NCBI RefSeq assembly: GCF_004143485.2
Contig: NZ_ML974132.1
Span: forward strand, 311,034 to 365,562
Reading direction: 5' to 3'
Length of the DNA stretch: 54,529 bases
Source of the DNA: Halorussus amylolyticus
GTDB lineage: Archaea > Halobacteriota > Halobacteria > Halobacteriales > Haladaptataceae
The translations under genes and the position numbers were made by a program. The notes beneath the pieces are model-generated. The model was not told the DNA's origin. It ran no database searches and was given only the letters and a program-made list of their open reading frames with translations. Positions 1 to 7,262 of this stretch are shown piece by piece; the first letter of the stretch is position 1, and every line of letters begins with the position of its first letter.

Positions 1-27
1 CAAGGCCGCCGCCCGTTCCGCCCCCGA

Positions 28-43
28 CCCCCCCCCCCCGGGG
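28..43. repeat. C12-G4 homopolymer near the window start
   Basis: A run of 12 C followed by 4 G lies in the first 50 bases. It resembles the G/C tracts near 43.8 kb and at the window end. It is either a true homopolymer or unreliable contig-end sequence. No gene is supported in bases 1-114. Confidence 0.6.
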
Positions 44-114
44 CGCCCACCCGGCGGGTCGTCGCCCGACAATTCTCCACAAGGGCTATACGCTCCCCAC
101 CGACAGCACACCCG

Positions 115-375
115 ATGGCCGATTGGAACACCGATTCGACGAGGTCGCCGACCGAGCGCGGGTCGCGCGCGCAGCGCGACCCGCGCGGTCCGGGCCGTCC
201 GCACGTTCCGCGCCGCCTGTCCGCTCCGCGAACCGAAGCCGCGTTCGCTATCGGGGGCGGCGCGGTCGCGGTGAACAGTTCGCTCTACTTCTTCGGCGTC
301 GAGGCGCTGTCGCACCCCGTTCTCACCGTGGTCGGGGTCGCGCTGCTGGCGGCGCTGTACGTCGAAATCGAGTAG
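115..375 (+). CDS. small haloarchaeal membrane protein
   Basis: 86 residues. The first 40 are Arg/Pro-rich and low in complexity. The rest holds two hydrophobic segments, about residues 42-60 and 66-84, so this looks like a two-helix membrane protein. No catalytic motif is visible and I cannot name a family. A 13-bp inverted repeat (156-186) lies in the Arg-rich part, which suggests that the N-terminus is poorly conserved or that the true start is further in. The C-terminal hydrophobic half is the best-supported part. Confidence 0.5.
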   Translation: MADWNTDSTRSPTERGSRAQRDPRGPGRPHVPRRLSAPRTEAAFAIGGGAVAVNSSLYFFGVEALSHPVLTVVGVALLAALYVEIE

Positions 376-419
376 CGAGCGCGTCGAAATCCGTAGCGTG
401 CGACGGCCGAAAAGCGGCG

Positions 420-1388
420 CTACTTCGCGTTCGCGAGTCGGTCGAACTGCTCGTCGGTGAGGTCGATTTCCGTAGCGACGAGGTTCTCTTCTAACTGTTC
501 GACCGTGCGCGCGCCCACGATGGGCGCGGTGACCTGCTCGTGGTGGGTCAGCCACGCGAGGCTGACCTGTGCGGGCGTCGCGTCCACTTCCTCGGCCACG
601 GCTTCGGCGGCTTCGAGCGCGTCGAAGTTCTCCGGGGTCAGATACGAGTCGCGGAACTGCTGGTCGGTCGCGCCGCGGGTCCCCTCCGGCGGTTCCTCGT
701 CGCGGCCGTACTTGCCCGTGAGGAAGCCGCCCGCGAGGGGACTCCACGGGACGACGCCCACGTCGTAGTCGGCGCACATGTCGAGGTAGTTCCCCTCGAT
801 TTCGCGGTTCGCGAGGTTGTAGCGCGGTTGGGCCAGCGTGAACGGTTCGTAGCCCCGCCTGTCCGCGATTTCGTTGGCCTTCGCGACCTTCCACGCGTTG
901 GGTTCGAGCGTCGAGGTGCCGAGATAGTTGACCTTGCCGTCGCGCACGAACTCGTTCAGGGTTCGCATGAACTCCTCGGCGGGCGTCTCGTCGTCCCACC
1001 GGTGGATGTAGAGCAGGTCCACGTAGTCGGTACCGAGTCGGTCCAGAATCTCGTCGAGGTTGTTCCGGAGGTGCTTGCGCGAGAGGCCCCCGCCGTTCGG
1101 GTGGTCGGCGGTCGGCCAGTAAATCTTCGAGGCCACCACGAACTCCTCGCGGTCGCGGTCGGCGAGCCAGTTCCCGATGTACTCCTCGCTCCGGCCGTCG
1201 CCGTACATATCGGCGGTGTCGATGAAGTTCCCGCCCGCCGCGGCGTAGGCGTCGAGGAGTTCGTGGGCGCGCTTCTCGCGGATTTCTATCTCGCCCGCGT
1301 CGTTCTCGTGGCCGAATCGCCACGTCCCGAACGCGATTTCGCTGACTTGCGTGCCGGTCGGTCCGAGCGCCACCGTGTCGAGTCCCAT
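420..1388 (-). CDS. aldo/keto reductase
   Basis: 322 residues from the ATG at 1388. An upstream in-frame start would only add unconserved sequence. This is a soluble NAD(P)H-dependent reductase of the (beta/alpha)8 AKR superfamily. The catalytic tetrad is visible as Asp57 and Tyr62 (FIDTADMYG), Lys88 (VVASKIYW) and His129 (DLLYIHRW). The C-terminal cofactor region (PIVGARTVEQLEENL) is also present. Length and motifs fit the YajO/tas-like group that reduces sugars or small aldehydes. The substrate cannot be told. It is a stand-alone gene, convergent with the small gene before it. Confidence 0.93.
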   Translation of the reverse strand: MGLDTVALGPTGTQVSEIAFGTWRFGHENDAGEIEIREKRAHELLDAYAAAGGNFIDTADMYGDGRSEEYIGNWLADRDREEFVVASKIYWPTADHPNGGGLSRKHLRNNLDEILDRLGTDYVDLLYIHRWDDETPAEEFMRTLNEFVRDGKVNYLGTSTLEPNAWKVAKANEIADRRGYEPFTLAQPRYNLANREIEGNYLDMCADYDVGVVPWSPLAGGFLTGKYGRDEEPPEGTRGATDQQFRDSYLTPENFDALEAAEAVAEEVDATPAQVSLAWLTHHEQVTAPIVGARTVEQLEENLVATEIDLTDEQFDRLANAK

Positions 1389-1531
1389 AGTCCGATTTTC
1401 TCGGACCGGAGGGTTAAACGCGTCCATCTTCGAAAGCCGACCGGAACGGAGGACTCGAATCGGAGTCCGAGGAAATGGAGGGACGAAGGATTGAGACGAC
1501 CGAAAGATTCGGCCGGGAGGGCCGAGCAGGC

Positions 1532-1828
1532 TCAGTCGCGGTTGTAGCCGTGACCGGCCAGCAGCGCCGCGACGTTGAGCGCGAGCAGACCGAGGAACGT
1601 AACGAGTTCGGCCTCCGAGGAGATACCGGTCGCGAGCAGCGGGAGGTAGAGGAACGGCAGCGCGACTGCCGCCCAGAAGCCGACGGCCTCGACCGGCGTC
1701 GTGAGCGCGTGCTCGTGGTACCGGTCGAACAGCGCTGCGAGCTTGTGACGCCCTGCGGTCGCTTCACCGGCGTCAGCAGGGGAACCAATGGCGGAGTTGT
1801 TTTCGTTTTGAAGGGACGGTTCGGACAT
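1532..1828 (-). CDS. small two-helix membrane protein
   Basis: 98 residues from the ATG at 1828. A GTG at 1855 is an alternative start. A soluble N-terminal segment of about 45 residues is followed by two hydrophobic helices, roughly 48-68 and 72-92, ending in HGYNRD. A TATA-like element (1872-1881, minus strand) sits about 25 nt before the likely transcript start and favours the shorter form. No enzymatic motif is seen. The function is unknown. Confidence 0.65.
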   Translation of the reverse strand: MSEPSLQNENNSAIGSPADAGEATAGRHKLAALFDRYHEHALTTPVEAVGFWAAVALPFLYLPLLATGISSEAELVTFLGLLALNVAALLAGHGYNRD

Positions 1829-2191
1829 CGTGGCGGTCACCTCGTCTTCAATCACTCGTTACACGGCAGGGGACATATAAGCGGGAGAGCGTTAGCGCAA
1901 TTTCAAATCAGTTCATCCGAAACGCCGATTTTCGAAACGTTTCAAAAACGCCTTAGGGAGGGCTATAAAATTTAAAACCGGTTTTGAGGGTTTTTCCCGT
2001 CTTCTCGGTGGGTGTTTAAATATTGTCTCTCGCCTGCTCCAAGCGGGGTAATCAGGCGTTGCTTTCACTCGAATAGGCCGCGATACCGAACTGCTCGGAG
2101 CCGATTCGACTTCCCGTCGGGGGCGTCCGACGCCCCGGCGAACGGTTCTCCCGAGAGAAAAGCATGAGTGCGCTCGGCGGCAAGGGCACGT
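1829..2191. other. AT-rich intergenic region
   Basis: About 360 bases without a gene. It holds TATA-like boxes at 1973-1984 and 2012-2019 (plus strand), the perfect 10-bp palindrome GAAACGTTTC at 1934-1943 (a possible operator) and a GC-rich hairpin at 2120-2136 with an 8-bp stem. The distance from the 2012 box to the next start (about 170 nt) leaves room for a leader or a small RNA. No tRNA or conserved ORF is seen. Confidence 0.4.
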
Positions 2192-2452
2192 ATGCGCGAG
2201 GGGGCGAACTGGATGCATCCGGAGGACGACCACCTGCTCGCCCTGCTACGTACCGAACGAAAGGACACGTTCAACACCATCGCCGAGCAGTTGCCGCTGA
2301 CCGACGACCAAGTCGCCGAGCGGTGTCGGACGCTCGCGGACCACGGGCTCGTCGAACACCTCGGAAGCGACATCTACACGATTAGCTCGCTCGGAAAGCG
2401 GTATCTGGAGGGCGAGGTGAACCCGAGCGAACTCAACCGGGAAGAAGGATGA
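2192..2452 (+). CDS. winged-helix DNA-binding protein, phiH1-repressor-like
   Basis: 86 residues. The chosen start gives MREGANWMHPEDD, the N-terminal signature of a large haloarchaeal family of single-domain winged-helix proteins related to the phage phiH1 repressor. ATGs at 2168 and 2213 are alternatives. The helix-turn-helix is about residues 17-45 (NTIAEQLPLTDDQVAERCRT). The wing follows (LVEHLGSDIYTISSLGKRYL). It probably acts as a dimeric local transcription regulator. It may bind the palindrome upstream, but no target is proven. Confidence 0.75.
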   Translation: MREGANWMHPEDDHLLALLRTERKDTFNTIAEQLPLTDDQVAERCRTLADHGLVEHLGSDIYTISSLGKRYLEGEVNPSELNREEG

Positions 2453-2502
2453 CTCGACCCGTGGAAGGGAGCGTCGTAACTACCACGACAAATTTCGAAG
2501 AA

Positions 2503-2653
2503 TGCCCGGGGAGGGCTCCGAACCCTCGATCTCCGCATGTCCCAGGTTCGAGGCTCGGCAGTCCTCGTCGGACATGGGGAGGCTTCCAAGGCCTGAGCAC
2601 CGAATCTCAGAACCCTATGAGTGCGGCGCTATGTCCAGCTAAGCCACCCGGGC
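2503..2653 (-). tRNA. tRNA-Met (CAT), elongator, with 77-nt intron
   Basis: The acceptor stem pairs GCCCGGG (2653-2647) with CCCGGGC (2510-2504), and A73 is at 2503. The anticodon loop CTCATA+A is interrupted after position 37. Exons are 2653-2616 (38 nt) and 2538-2503 (36 nt); the intron is 2615-2539. A bulge-helix-bulge motif can be drawn: bulge TAG, a 4-bp helix CTCA/TGGG, bulge ACA. The cuts are TA^G and AC^A, as the archaeal splicing endonuclease requires. A comparable intron of about 75 nt is known in Haloferax elongator tRNA-Met. CCA is not encoded. Confidence 0.95.
2539..2615 (-). other. BHB intron of tRNA-Met
   Basis: 77 nt removed by the archaeal splicing endonuclease after folding of the bulge-helix-bulge at the exon borders. 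It folds into GC-rich hairpins. I see no convincing C box, so it is probably not a C/D guide RNA. Confidence 0.85.
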
Positions 2654-2679
2654 TCGACTTACCGTAGACGCGAGGTAGC

Positions 2680-2687
2680 CTTTAAAG
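2680..2687 (-). promoter_or_regulatory. TATA box of tRNA-Met
   Basis: The palindromic CTTTAAAG lies 27-34 nt before the tRNA 5' end, the usual archaeal spacing. Confidence 0.6.
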
Positions 2688-2798
2688 TTCTCATCTCGAC
2701 GCGGTGGGCCACCCGGTCCCACGGTAATTTCGGTCGGCGAAATCGCGGTGCGTCGCCGCCGCCGACCGTCGGATTCGAACCGGGGGCCGCACCCGGCG

Positions 2799-2806
2799 GA
2801 TTTAAG
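2799..2806 (+). promoter_or_regulatory. TATA box of the 2831 gene
   Basis: GATTTAAG lies about 28 nt before the ATG at 2831. This fits leaderless transcription and supports that start over the upstream in-frame ATGs. Confidence 0.6.
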
Positions 2807-2830
2807 CCGAGGGGATTAACATACCTGAGC

Positions 2831-3967
2831 ATGAGCGTTCCCGGTATCGTGCAGTCCCGACTCGACGGCGAACAGGTCGCGGCCCAAGTCCCTCTCGGGG
2901 GCGAAGACGTGCTCTTCGTCACTCCGAGTCGAACTCTCATCTACCGCGCAGACGGCTTGCTCAGCGACGAGTCGGTCGAGGAGTACTCCCACGACGCGGA
3001 GCGAATCGAAATTTCCGACGGACGCCGGAAAGCCGCCGTCCAACTCGATTTCGGCATCGACGGCACCGAGAAGTTCAAGGTTCCGTCGAGTCGCCTCTAC
3101 GAGGCGCTCCACCCCGTACTCGCTGGCGTCCTGAACGCCGCGGGCGTGACCGGTCCCGACGAGACGGTCACGCAGACCTACCAGTTCAGCGAACTCACGC
3201 TGGTCATCACGAGCGACCGCGTCGTCAAACACGTCGGCGCGGCGGTCTGGGACGAGGATTACGAGGAGTTCCGATTCGAAGACGTGACCCGCCTCGACGT
3301 GGAGGAGGGGAACGTCTCCTCCCAGATAATCATCGAGAGCGCGGGCCGTCCGCAGCGAATCAAGACGCCGAGCGACCAGACTCGCGAGGTGCGCGAGCGC
3401 ATCGAACGCGCGCTCCTCGACTATCACGGCGTCTCCTCGTACGAGGAGTTCGCCCGCGAAGTTCGGGACCCCGAGACCGAGTCGGACGCCGAAACCGAGG
3501 GCGAAGTCGAGTCTGCGAGCGGCGACGACCGGGCCGACCCGCTCGCGGGCGGCGTGGACCCCATCGAAGCGAACCCGCCCGAACTCGACGACGACGGCGC
3601 GATTATCGACGACGACGCGGGCGTGACGACCGGCGAGCGACCCGGCGATGAACCGACGACCGACCCGACACCGAGCGGAGAACCGGTCTCGGCCGAGGCG
3701 GACTCGGATGATGCGGTCGCGCACGCCAACGAGACTGAGAGCGCCACAGCAGACGCGAGCGTGGACACCGACGGCTGGAGCGAGGAGACGACCGCCAGCG
3801 GCTTCGCGGACTCGGGCTTCGAACCCGCGAGTTCGGAACTCGAAGCCGACGACACCGACGTCCGTCTCGAAGCCCTGACCGAAGCCGTCGAGCGACAGAA
3901 CGAACTGCTGGCCGCCCAACAGCGAACCCTCGAACAGTTGGTCGAGGAACTCAGTCGCGGCCGGTGA
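2831..3967 (+). CDS. haloarchaeal conserved protein (DUF7115-type)
   Basis: 378 residues. The conserved first 205 or so contain two related beta-rich repeats: ALFVTPSR-type (DVLFVTPSRTLIYRADG, about 27-43) and LTLVITSDRVVKHVG (about 122-136), each followed by a hydrophobic strand pattern. They recall PH-like membrane or protein-interaction domains, which is an inference. An acidic, low-complexity linker follows (about 215-345), then a C-terminal helix with heptad leucines (LEALTEAVERQNELLAAQQ, about 346-376) likely to form a coiled coil. I recall the family as DUF7115, from memory. Its function is unknown. Its 3' end overlaps the convergent next gene by 17 nt. Confidence 0.85.
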   Translation: MSVPGIVQSRLDGEQVAAQVPLGGEDVLFVTPSRTLIYRADGLLSDESVEEYSHDAERIEISDGRRKAAVQLDFGIDGTEKFKVPSSRLYEALHPVLAGVLNAAGVTGPDETVTQTYQFSELTLVITSDRVVKHVGAAVWDEDYEEFRFEDVTRLDVEEGNVSSQIIIESAGRPQRIKTPSDQTREVRERIERALLDYHGVSSYEEFAREVRDPETESDAETEGEVESASGDDRADPLAGGVDPIEANPPELDDDGAIIDDDAGVTTGERPGDEPTTDPTPSGEPVSAEADSDDAVAHANETESATADASVDTDGWSEETTASGFADSGFEPASSELEADDTDVRLEALTEAVERQNELLAAQQRTLEQLVEELSRGR

Positions 3968-4364
3968 CCTTCCGGATGCACTCCGGGCCGAACGCGCCGT
4001 GTTCCCCGGCGTCTAATTTGATGAAGTAGCCGGTCGAGATGCCCGCGCCGCATCGCCGACACGAGAACTCGCCTTCCTTGGTAACGACCTCGCTCTGGAA
4101 ACTGACGTAGCCGCCGCCTTTCGGTCGAATAATGCCTTGCTCGCGCTCGATGACCCCGCGCTTTTCGGCCTCGTCGAGAATCGTCCGCGTGGTCGCGGGG
4201 TGGGTCGTGACCGTCTCGATGCGGTCTACCGCCTCCGCGACCGATAGCTCTGGGTCTTCGAGCTTCGAGAGGAGTTCGACGCCGACCTCGACGGGGTCCG
4301 GGTCGGCGGTCGAGTCGGCCGCTTCGCGCGTGCGGTCGGCCGCCCCGGGAGCGTCGTCTGCCAT
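3951..4364 (-). CDS. winged-helix/zinc-ribbon protein (DUF5830-type)
   Basis: 137 residues from the ATG at 4364, placed about 28 nt after a TATA-like element. A middle segment (VELLSKLEDPELSVAEAVDR..., about 27-95) looks like a winged helix. The C-terminus carries CRRCG (about 101-105) and a later Cys (PECI), fitting a small zinc-binding knuckle. It matches a haloarchaeal family annotated as DUF5830. Regulation or nucleic-acid binding is plausible but unproven. It is convergent with and overlaps the preceding gene. Confidence 0.8.
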   Translation of the reverse strand: MADDAPGAADRTREAADSTADPDPVEVGVELLSKLEDPELSVAEAVDRIETVTTHPATTRTILDEAEKRGVIEREQGIIRPKGGGYVSFQSEVVTKEGEFSCRRCGAGISTGYFIKLDAGEHGAFGPECIRKVTGRD

Positions 4365-4388
4365 CGACTCGGACTCCCTCGTGCGACG

Positions 4389-4397
4389 AATTAAAGC
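4389..4397 (-). promoter_or_regulatory. TATA box of the 4364 gene
   Basis: On the minus strand this reads GCTTTAATT, centred about 28 nt before the ATG at 4364. That supports the short start and leaderless transcription. Confidence 0.5.
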
Positions 4398-4565
4398 TTG
4401 CGCGCAGACCGTCGGAGCGGTTCGACGCGGGCACGGAAGCGACCCCGAGACCTCGCGAACATTTAAATACAAAAACGGGTCCAACTCGGGGCGTGACGAC
4501 CGCTCGTTGGCGAGCCTCGGTCCTGTCGCTCGTTCTCGTGGCGTTTCGAGGACAACGGCTCGCCC

Positions 4566-4573
4566 AAGCTTTA
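4566..4573 (+). promoter_or_regulatory. TATA-like box of the 33-residue zinc finger gene
   Basis: AAGCTTTA lies about 30 nt before the ATG at 4600, the leaderless spacing seen elsewhere in the window. Confidence 0.45.
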
Positions 4574-4599
4574 CGCCGGTTCACGGCGTGGTTCCTCGC

Positions 4600-4701
4600 A
4601 TGGGGGACCACCAGCGATACGTCTGCGAAGCGTGTGGGGACGAGTTCGAGACCGAGGCAGAACTCGAAAAACACGTCTACTGCGTGGGTCTGGTCGACTA
4701 A
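4600..4701 (+). CDS. 33-residue single zinc-finger protein
   Basis: A very short gene. After MGDHQ comes RYVCEACGDEFETEAELEKH, then VYC. This gives C-x2-C-x12-H-x3-C, one C2H2/C2HC-type zinc finger occupying almost the whole protein. A TATA-like box sits the expected distance upstream, and a 16-bp hairpin (4791-4825) follows. Stand-alone micro zinc fingers of this size are common in Halobacteria. Some act in surface attachment or stress regulation, but the role of this one is unknown. Confidence 0.8.
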   Translation: MGDHQRYVCEACGDEFETEAELEKHVYCVGLVD

Positions 4702-4790
4702 GCCGCCGCCGCGTGACTGTCAGGTGCCAGTGGGCGACTGATAGCCAACCGCCGTCGAGCGGCTAGTACATCTGTGGGGAACCGCCACCC

Positions 4791-4825
4791 GCGAGCGACT
4801 GACCGCGATGCGGTCAGTCGCTCGC
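4791..4825. repeat. perfect inverted repeat, 16-bp arms, 3-nt loop
   Basis: Arms are 4791-4806 and 4810-4825, loop GAT. It overlaps the last codons and stop of rnhA and lies between two convergent genes, where it could also act as a bidirectional transcription-ending hairpin. There is no T-run. Confidence 0.85.
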
Positions 4826-5449
4826 ACGTCGGTCTGCGCGCGACGGTGGCGGAATCTGGGCCTCGCTCGACCCGGAGTCGTCCGGTAAGACGCATCGCTC
4901 GGTCTCGGCGTTGACGTGGGCGTACTCGTCGGGCGCGTTCGCGAGCGCGTGGGCGGGGTTGGTATCGCTCGCCACGACCGCCGCCCGAACCTCCCGAAAT
5001 CCACAGATTCGCGCCCGGATTCCGCGCCAGTGGTGTCGATTCGCGTCGGGAACGCGGAGCGTTCGCGGCGGGACGCGGTCGCTTCGGCGGGTCGCCAGCG
5101 ACGCGCTGTTGACGTTCGCGGCGAGGTCGTCGTGGTCCACCACGACGCCGACGCGGGCGTCTGGCGGGGCGCGAGCCGTCAGCACGTCGAGTCCGAGATG
5201 GAGCGCCCGATACTCGGCGGCGTTGTTGTCGGCGACGGTGTCGTCGGGGAGGGCGAGACGGGCGACCCGTCGCCCGTCTCGCGTTTCGATGATGACGCCG
5301 AGACCGCCGTCGCCGGTGTTGAGGCTGTACGAGCCGTCTGTGGCGACGTAGAAATCTCGGTGGTGGGTCCGAGGCGGATGGGCGATGTGCGGCGTCGGCG
5401 ATTCGTCGAACAGTGCCCGGAGTTGAGAGGGACGGCCGTACACGGCCAT
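4814..5449 (-). CDS. rnhA: ribonuclease HI, haloarchaeal type
   Basis: 211 residues. It degrades the RNA strand of RNA-DNA hybrids. Metal-binding acids are visible: Asp38 (ATDGSY), Glu79 (NNAAEYRAL), Asp105 (VVVDHDD) and Asp174 (PDEYAHVNAE). The first 30 residues are an extension typical of halophilic homologues. A TATA box (5474-5480) supports leaderless start at 5449. The C-terminus after residue 185 is disordered and ends in a 16-bp hairpin. A second 14-bp inverted repeat (5253-5282) lies inside the domain between Asp38 and Glu79. Confidence 0.9.
   Translation of the reverse strand: MAVYGRPSQLRALFDESPTPHIAHPPRTHHRDFYVATDGSYSLNTGDGGLGVIIETRDGRRVARLALPDDTVADNNAAEYRALHLGLDVLTARAPPDARVGVVVDHDDLAANVNSASLATRRSDRVPPRTLRVPDANRHHWRGIRARICGFREVRAAVVASDTNPAHALANAPDEYAHVNAETERCVLPDDSGSSEAQIPPPSRADRRASD
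5253..5282. repeat. perfect inverted repeat, 14-bp arms, 2-nt loop
   Basis: Arms are 5253-5266 and 5269-5282 around CC, inside rnhA (around the sequence ETRDGRRVARLA). This is one of the few such repeats within a conserved fold rather than a linker. Confidence 0.85.
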
Positions 5450-5473
5450 ATTCCCCGGTTCGCTCCGGGTGGA

Positions 5474-5480
5474 CTTAAAC
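5474..5480 (-). promoter_or_regulatory. TATA box of rnhA
   Basis: GTTTAAG on the minus strand, about 28 nt before the start codon at 5449. Confidence 0.6.
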
Positions 5481-5508
5481 GTACGGCCGTTTCGAAACGC
5501 TGGGATTC

Positions 5509-5618
5509 ATAGTGATTGCTGTGAGTATTTTCAGCATCCTTCAGAAATTTCGAGGTATCGAGGGGTGACTTCGTCGGTCTGTGACCGCTTGGTGGTACAG
5601 AGTCACAGCAATCACTAT
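5509..5618. mobile_element. putative MITE with 16-bp perfect terminal inverted repeats
   Basis: ATAGTGATTGCTGTGA at 5509-5524 is matched by its exact complement at 5603-5618, enclosing 78 bases with no ORF. A subterminal CTGTGAC/GTCACAG pair is also seen. The right end touches the stop codon of the HD-domain gene (5618-5620). I see no clear target duplication and no transposase in the window. A non-autonomous element trimmed from a haloarchaeal IS is the best reading. A transcript hairpin is the alternative. Confidence 0.55.
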
Positions 5619-6841
5619 CAGAACTCGTCCAGCGTCGTCCGGGTCCCCGGCGACCGAACCTCGCTGACGAGCGCGCCGTCGGTTTCGAGTTCGAGTACCG
5701 ACTCCGCGGCGTGACCCACCGCGTCGGTGGCGTCGGCGGGCGCGTACACCCCGAGTCGCCACTGCTCGCGCTGGACCTGCCGGAGCGCCGAGACGAGCGT
5801 GGACTGCTGGCCGAGTCGGCGAATCTCGCCGTTGACGATGACTCGCGTCGCGGATTCGGTCATGCTGGGCCTGTCGAGTACGTCCACGATGACCTCGTCG
5901 CCGTCCACTCCGGCGTTGACCGCGATTTCGGCCTCGTACTCGCGGATGTCGTCGTGGCCGGCGTCGATAATCTCTTCGGGCACGTCGTCCATCTCTGCCC
6001 AGACTGCGCGCTTGTAGAGGTCGCGGTCGCCGAGTCGCCGGGCGAACTCCCGCGTTTCGGGCGTGGCTCGGAGCGCCGAAAACAGGTCGTGGTCGTCCAT
6101 CCGCCGGAGTTGCTCGGGTGCGACGTCCCCGTCGGCGAGCAGGCGCTCGCTCGCACGCTGGAGGATTCCCCGACAGATGCGGGTGACGTGGTGATTGTAG
6201 ACTGTCGGATTCATAAGTGCTCGTGCGAGCAGGAGGCTCTCGGCGGTCGGGACGTTGCCCTCCGCGAGGACGAGTTCGCCGTCGATGAGCGTGAGTTCGC
6301 GCACGAGCCGCGCGTGGTCGATAGTGCCGTACGGAACGCCGGTGTGGTGGGCGTCGCGCACGAGGTAGTCCATCCGGTCTACGTCGAGTTCGCCCGCGAC
6401 GATTTGGCCGAGGTTGGTCTCGCCCGCGATGAAGTCGGCGATAGTGTCGGGGTCGAGGTCGTGGTCGGCGAGCACGCCGCCGACCGTCCGCTCGTCGAGT
6501 AGGTCGTGAACGTCGTCGTGGTACTTTCCGGTGTGACGGTGAATGACCTCCTCGATGGTGTGGCTGTACGGGCCGTGGCCCACGTCGTGGAGGATGGCGG
6601 CGGCTTTGACTCGCTCGGCGCGCTTGCCCTCGATTCCGAGGTGGTCGAGCGCCTCGCACGCCAAGTGGTAGACGCCGATGCTGTGTTCGAATCGGGTGTG
6701 ATTCGCGGACGGGTAGACGAGATGTGCGGGTCCGAGCTGCTTGATGCGGCGGAGTCGCTGGACTGCGGGCGTATCGAGGAGCGCGCGAGCGACGCCCTCG
6801 ACCTCGATGTGGTCGTGGACGCTGTCCTTGATAGTCTTCAT
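5618..6841 (-). CDS. HD-domain phosphohydrolase (dGTPase/SAMHD1-like)
   Basis: 407 residues. The N-terminal HD domain has H...HD...D metal ligands: HTRFEHSIGVYHL (about 48-60), ILHDVGHGPYSH (about 83-94) and DVDRMDYLVRD (about 152-162). The order and spacing match deoxynucleotide triphosphohydrolases of the SAMHD1/YdhJ group, which cut dNTP to deoxynucleoside and triphosphate. Here that would be dNTP pool control or phage defence, by inference. Residues 240-390 are a family-typical C-terminal region. A TATA box 26 nt upstream gives a leaderless transcript. The 3' end abuts the putative MITE. Confidence 0.88.
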   Translation of the reverse strand: MKTIKDSVHDHIEVEGVARALLDTPAVQRLRRIKQLGPAHLVYPSANHTRFEHSIGVYHLACEALDHLGIEGKRAERVKAAAILHDVGHGPYSHTIEEVIHRHTGKYHDDVHDLLDERTVGGVLADHDLDPDTIADFIAGETNLGQIVAGELDVDRMDYLVRDAHHTGVPYGTIDHARLVRELTLIDGELVLAEGNVPTAESLLLARALMNPTVYNHHVTRICRGILQRASERLLADGDVAPEQLRRMDDHDLFSALRATPETREFARRLGDRDLYKRAVWAEMDDVPEEIIDAGHDDIREYEAEIAVNAGVDGDEVIVDVLDRPSMTESATRVIVNGEIRRLGQQSTLVSALRQVQREQWRLGVYAPADATDAVGHAAESVLELETDGALVSEVRSPGTRTTLDEF

Positions 6842-6863
6842 ATTCCACAGTTCGGCGTCTTGG

Positions 6864-6871
6864 TATAAAAA
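6864..6871 (-). promoter_or_regulatory. TATA box of the HD-domain gene
   Basis: TTTTTATA on the minus strand, 23-30 nt before the start codon at 6841. Confidence 0.7.
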
Positions 6872-6939
6872 CCGCCGGACGACGGGACTCGGGGACTCAA
6901 CTGGGAAGAGGGTGTCGCGCCCGGTGGCGCGAGTCGCGC

Positions 6940-7182
6940 TCAGTGTCGCGAGACGTGATAGAGGACGCCCCAGACGAACGCCAACCCGGTGGCGATGAAC
7001 ACCTGTCCGACGAACTCCGGGGCGAACTCGACACCGGTCGTCGTGACGAGTACGTCGCCCGCGAGTCGGGACATTCTCGCGAACGACGGCGCGGCCTCCC
7101 AGACGTACTTCGAGATGATTGCGGCGACGACCATGCTACCGAACGCCGAGAACGAGTGGGACCCGCCGGATTTCACTGGCAT
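6940..7182 (-). CDS. small membrane protein
   Basis: 80 residues. It has a Ser/Gly-rich start, a hydrophobic helix at about 10-25, a middle amphipathic part and a second helix at about 58-76 (VGQVFIATGLAFVWGVLYHV). No motif gives a function. It lies between the HD gene and queE, reads in the same direction as both, and has its own AT-rich upstream element (7226-7233). Confidence 0.7.
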   Translation of the reverse strand: MPVKSGGSHSFSAFGSMVVAAIISKYVWEAAPSFARMSRLAGDVLVTTTGVEFAPEFVGQVFIATGLAFVWGVLYHVSRH

Positions 7183-7262
7183 CTGTTACGTTCCTCCCTC
7201 GTACTACTCCGAGGGAAGTGCGCCCAATTAAATGTATCGCAAATCGGAGATATTCGGGGCGG

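Noticed and set aside
2539-2615. C/D-box guide RNA inside the tRNA-Met intron
   Set aside because: CTGA is present once but no C box with proper spacing could be found.
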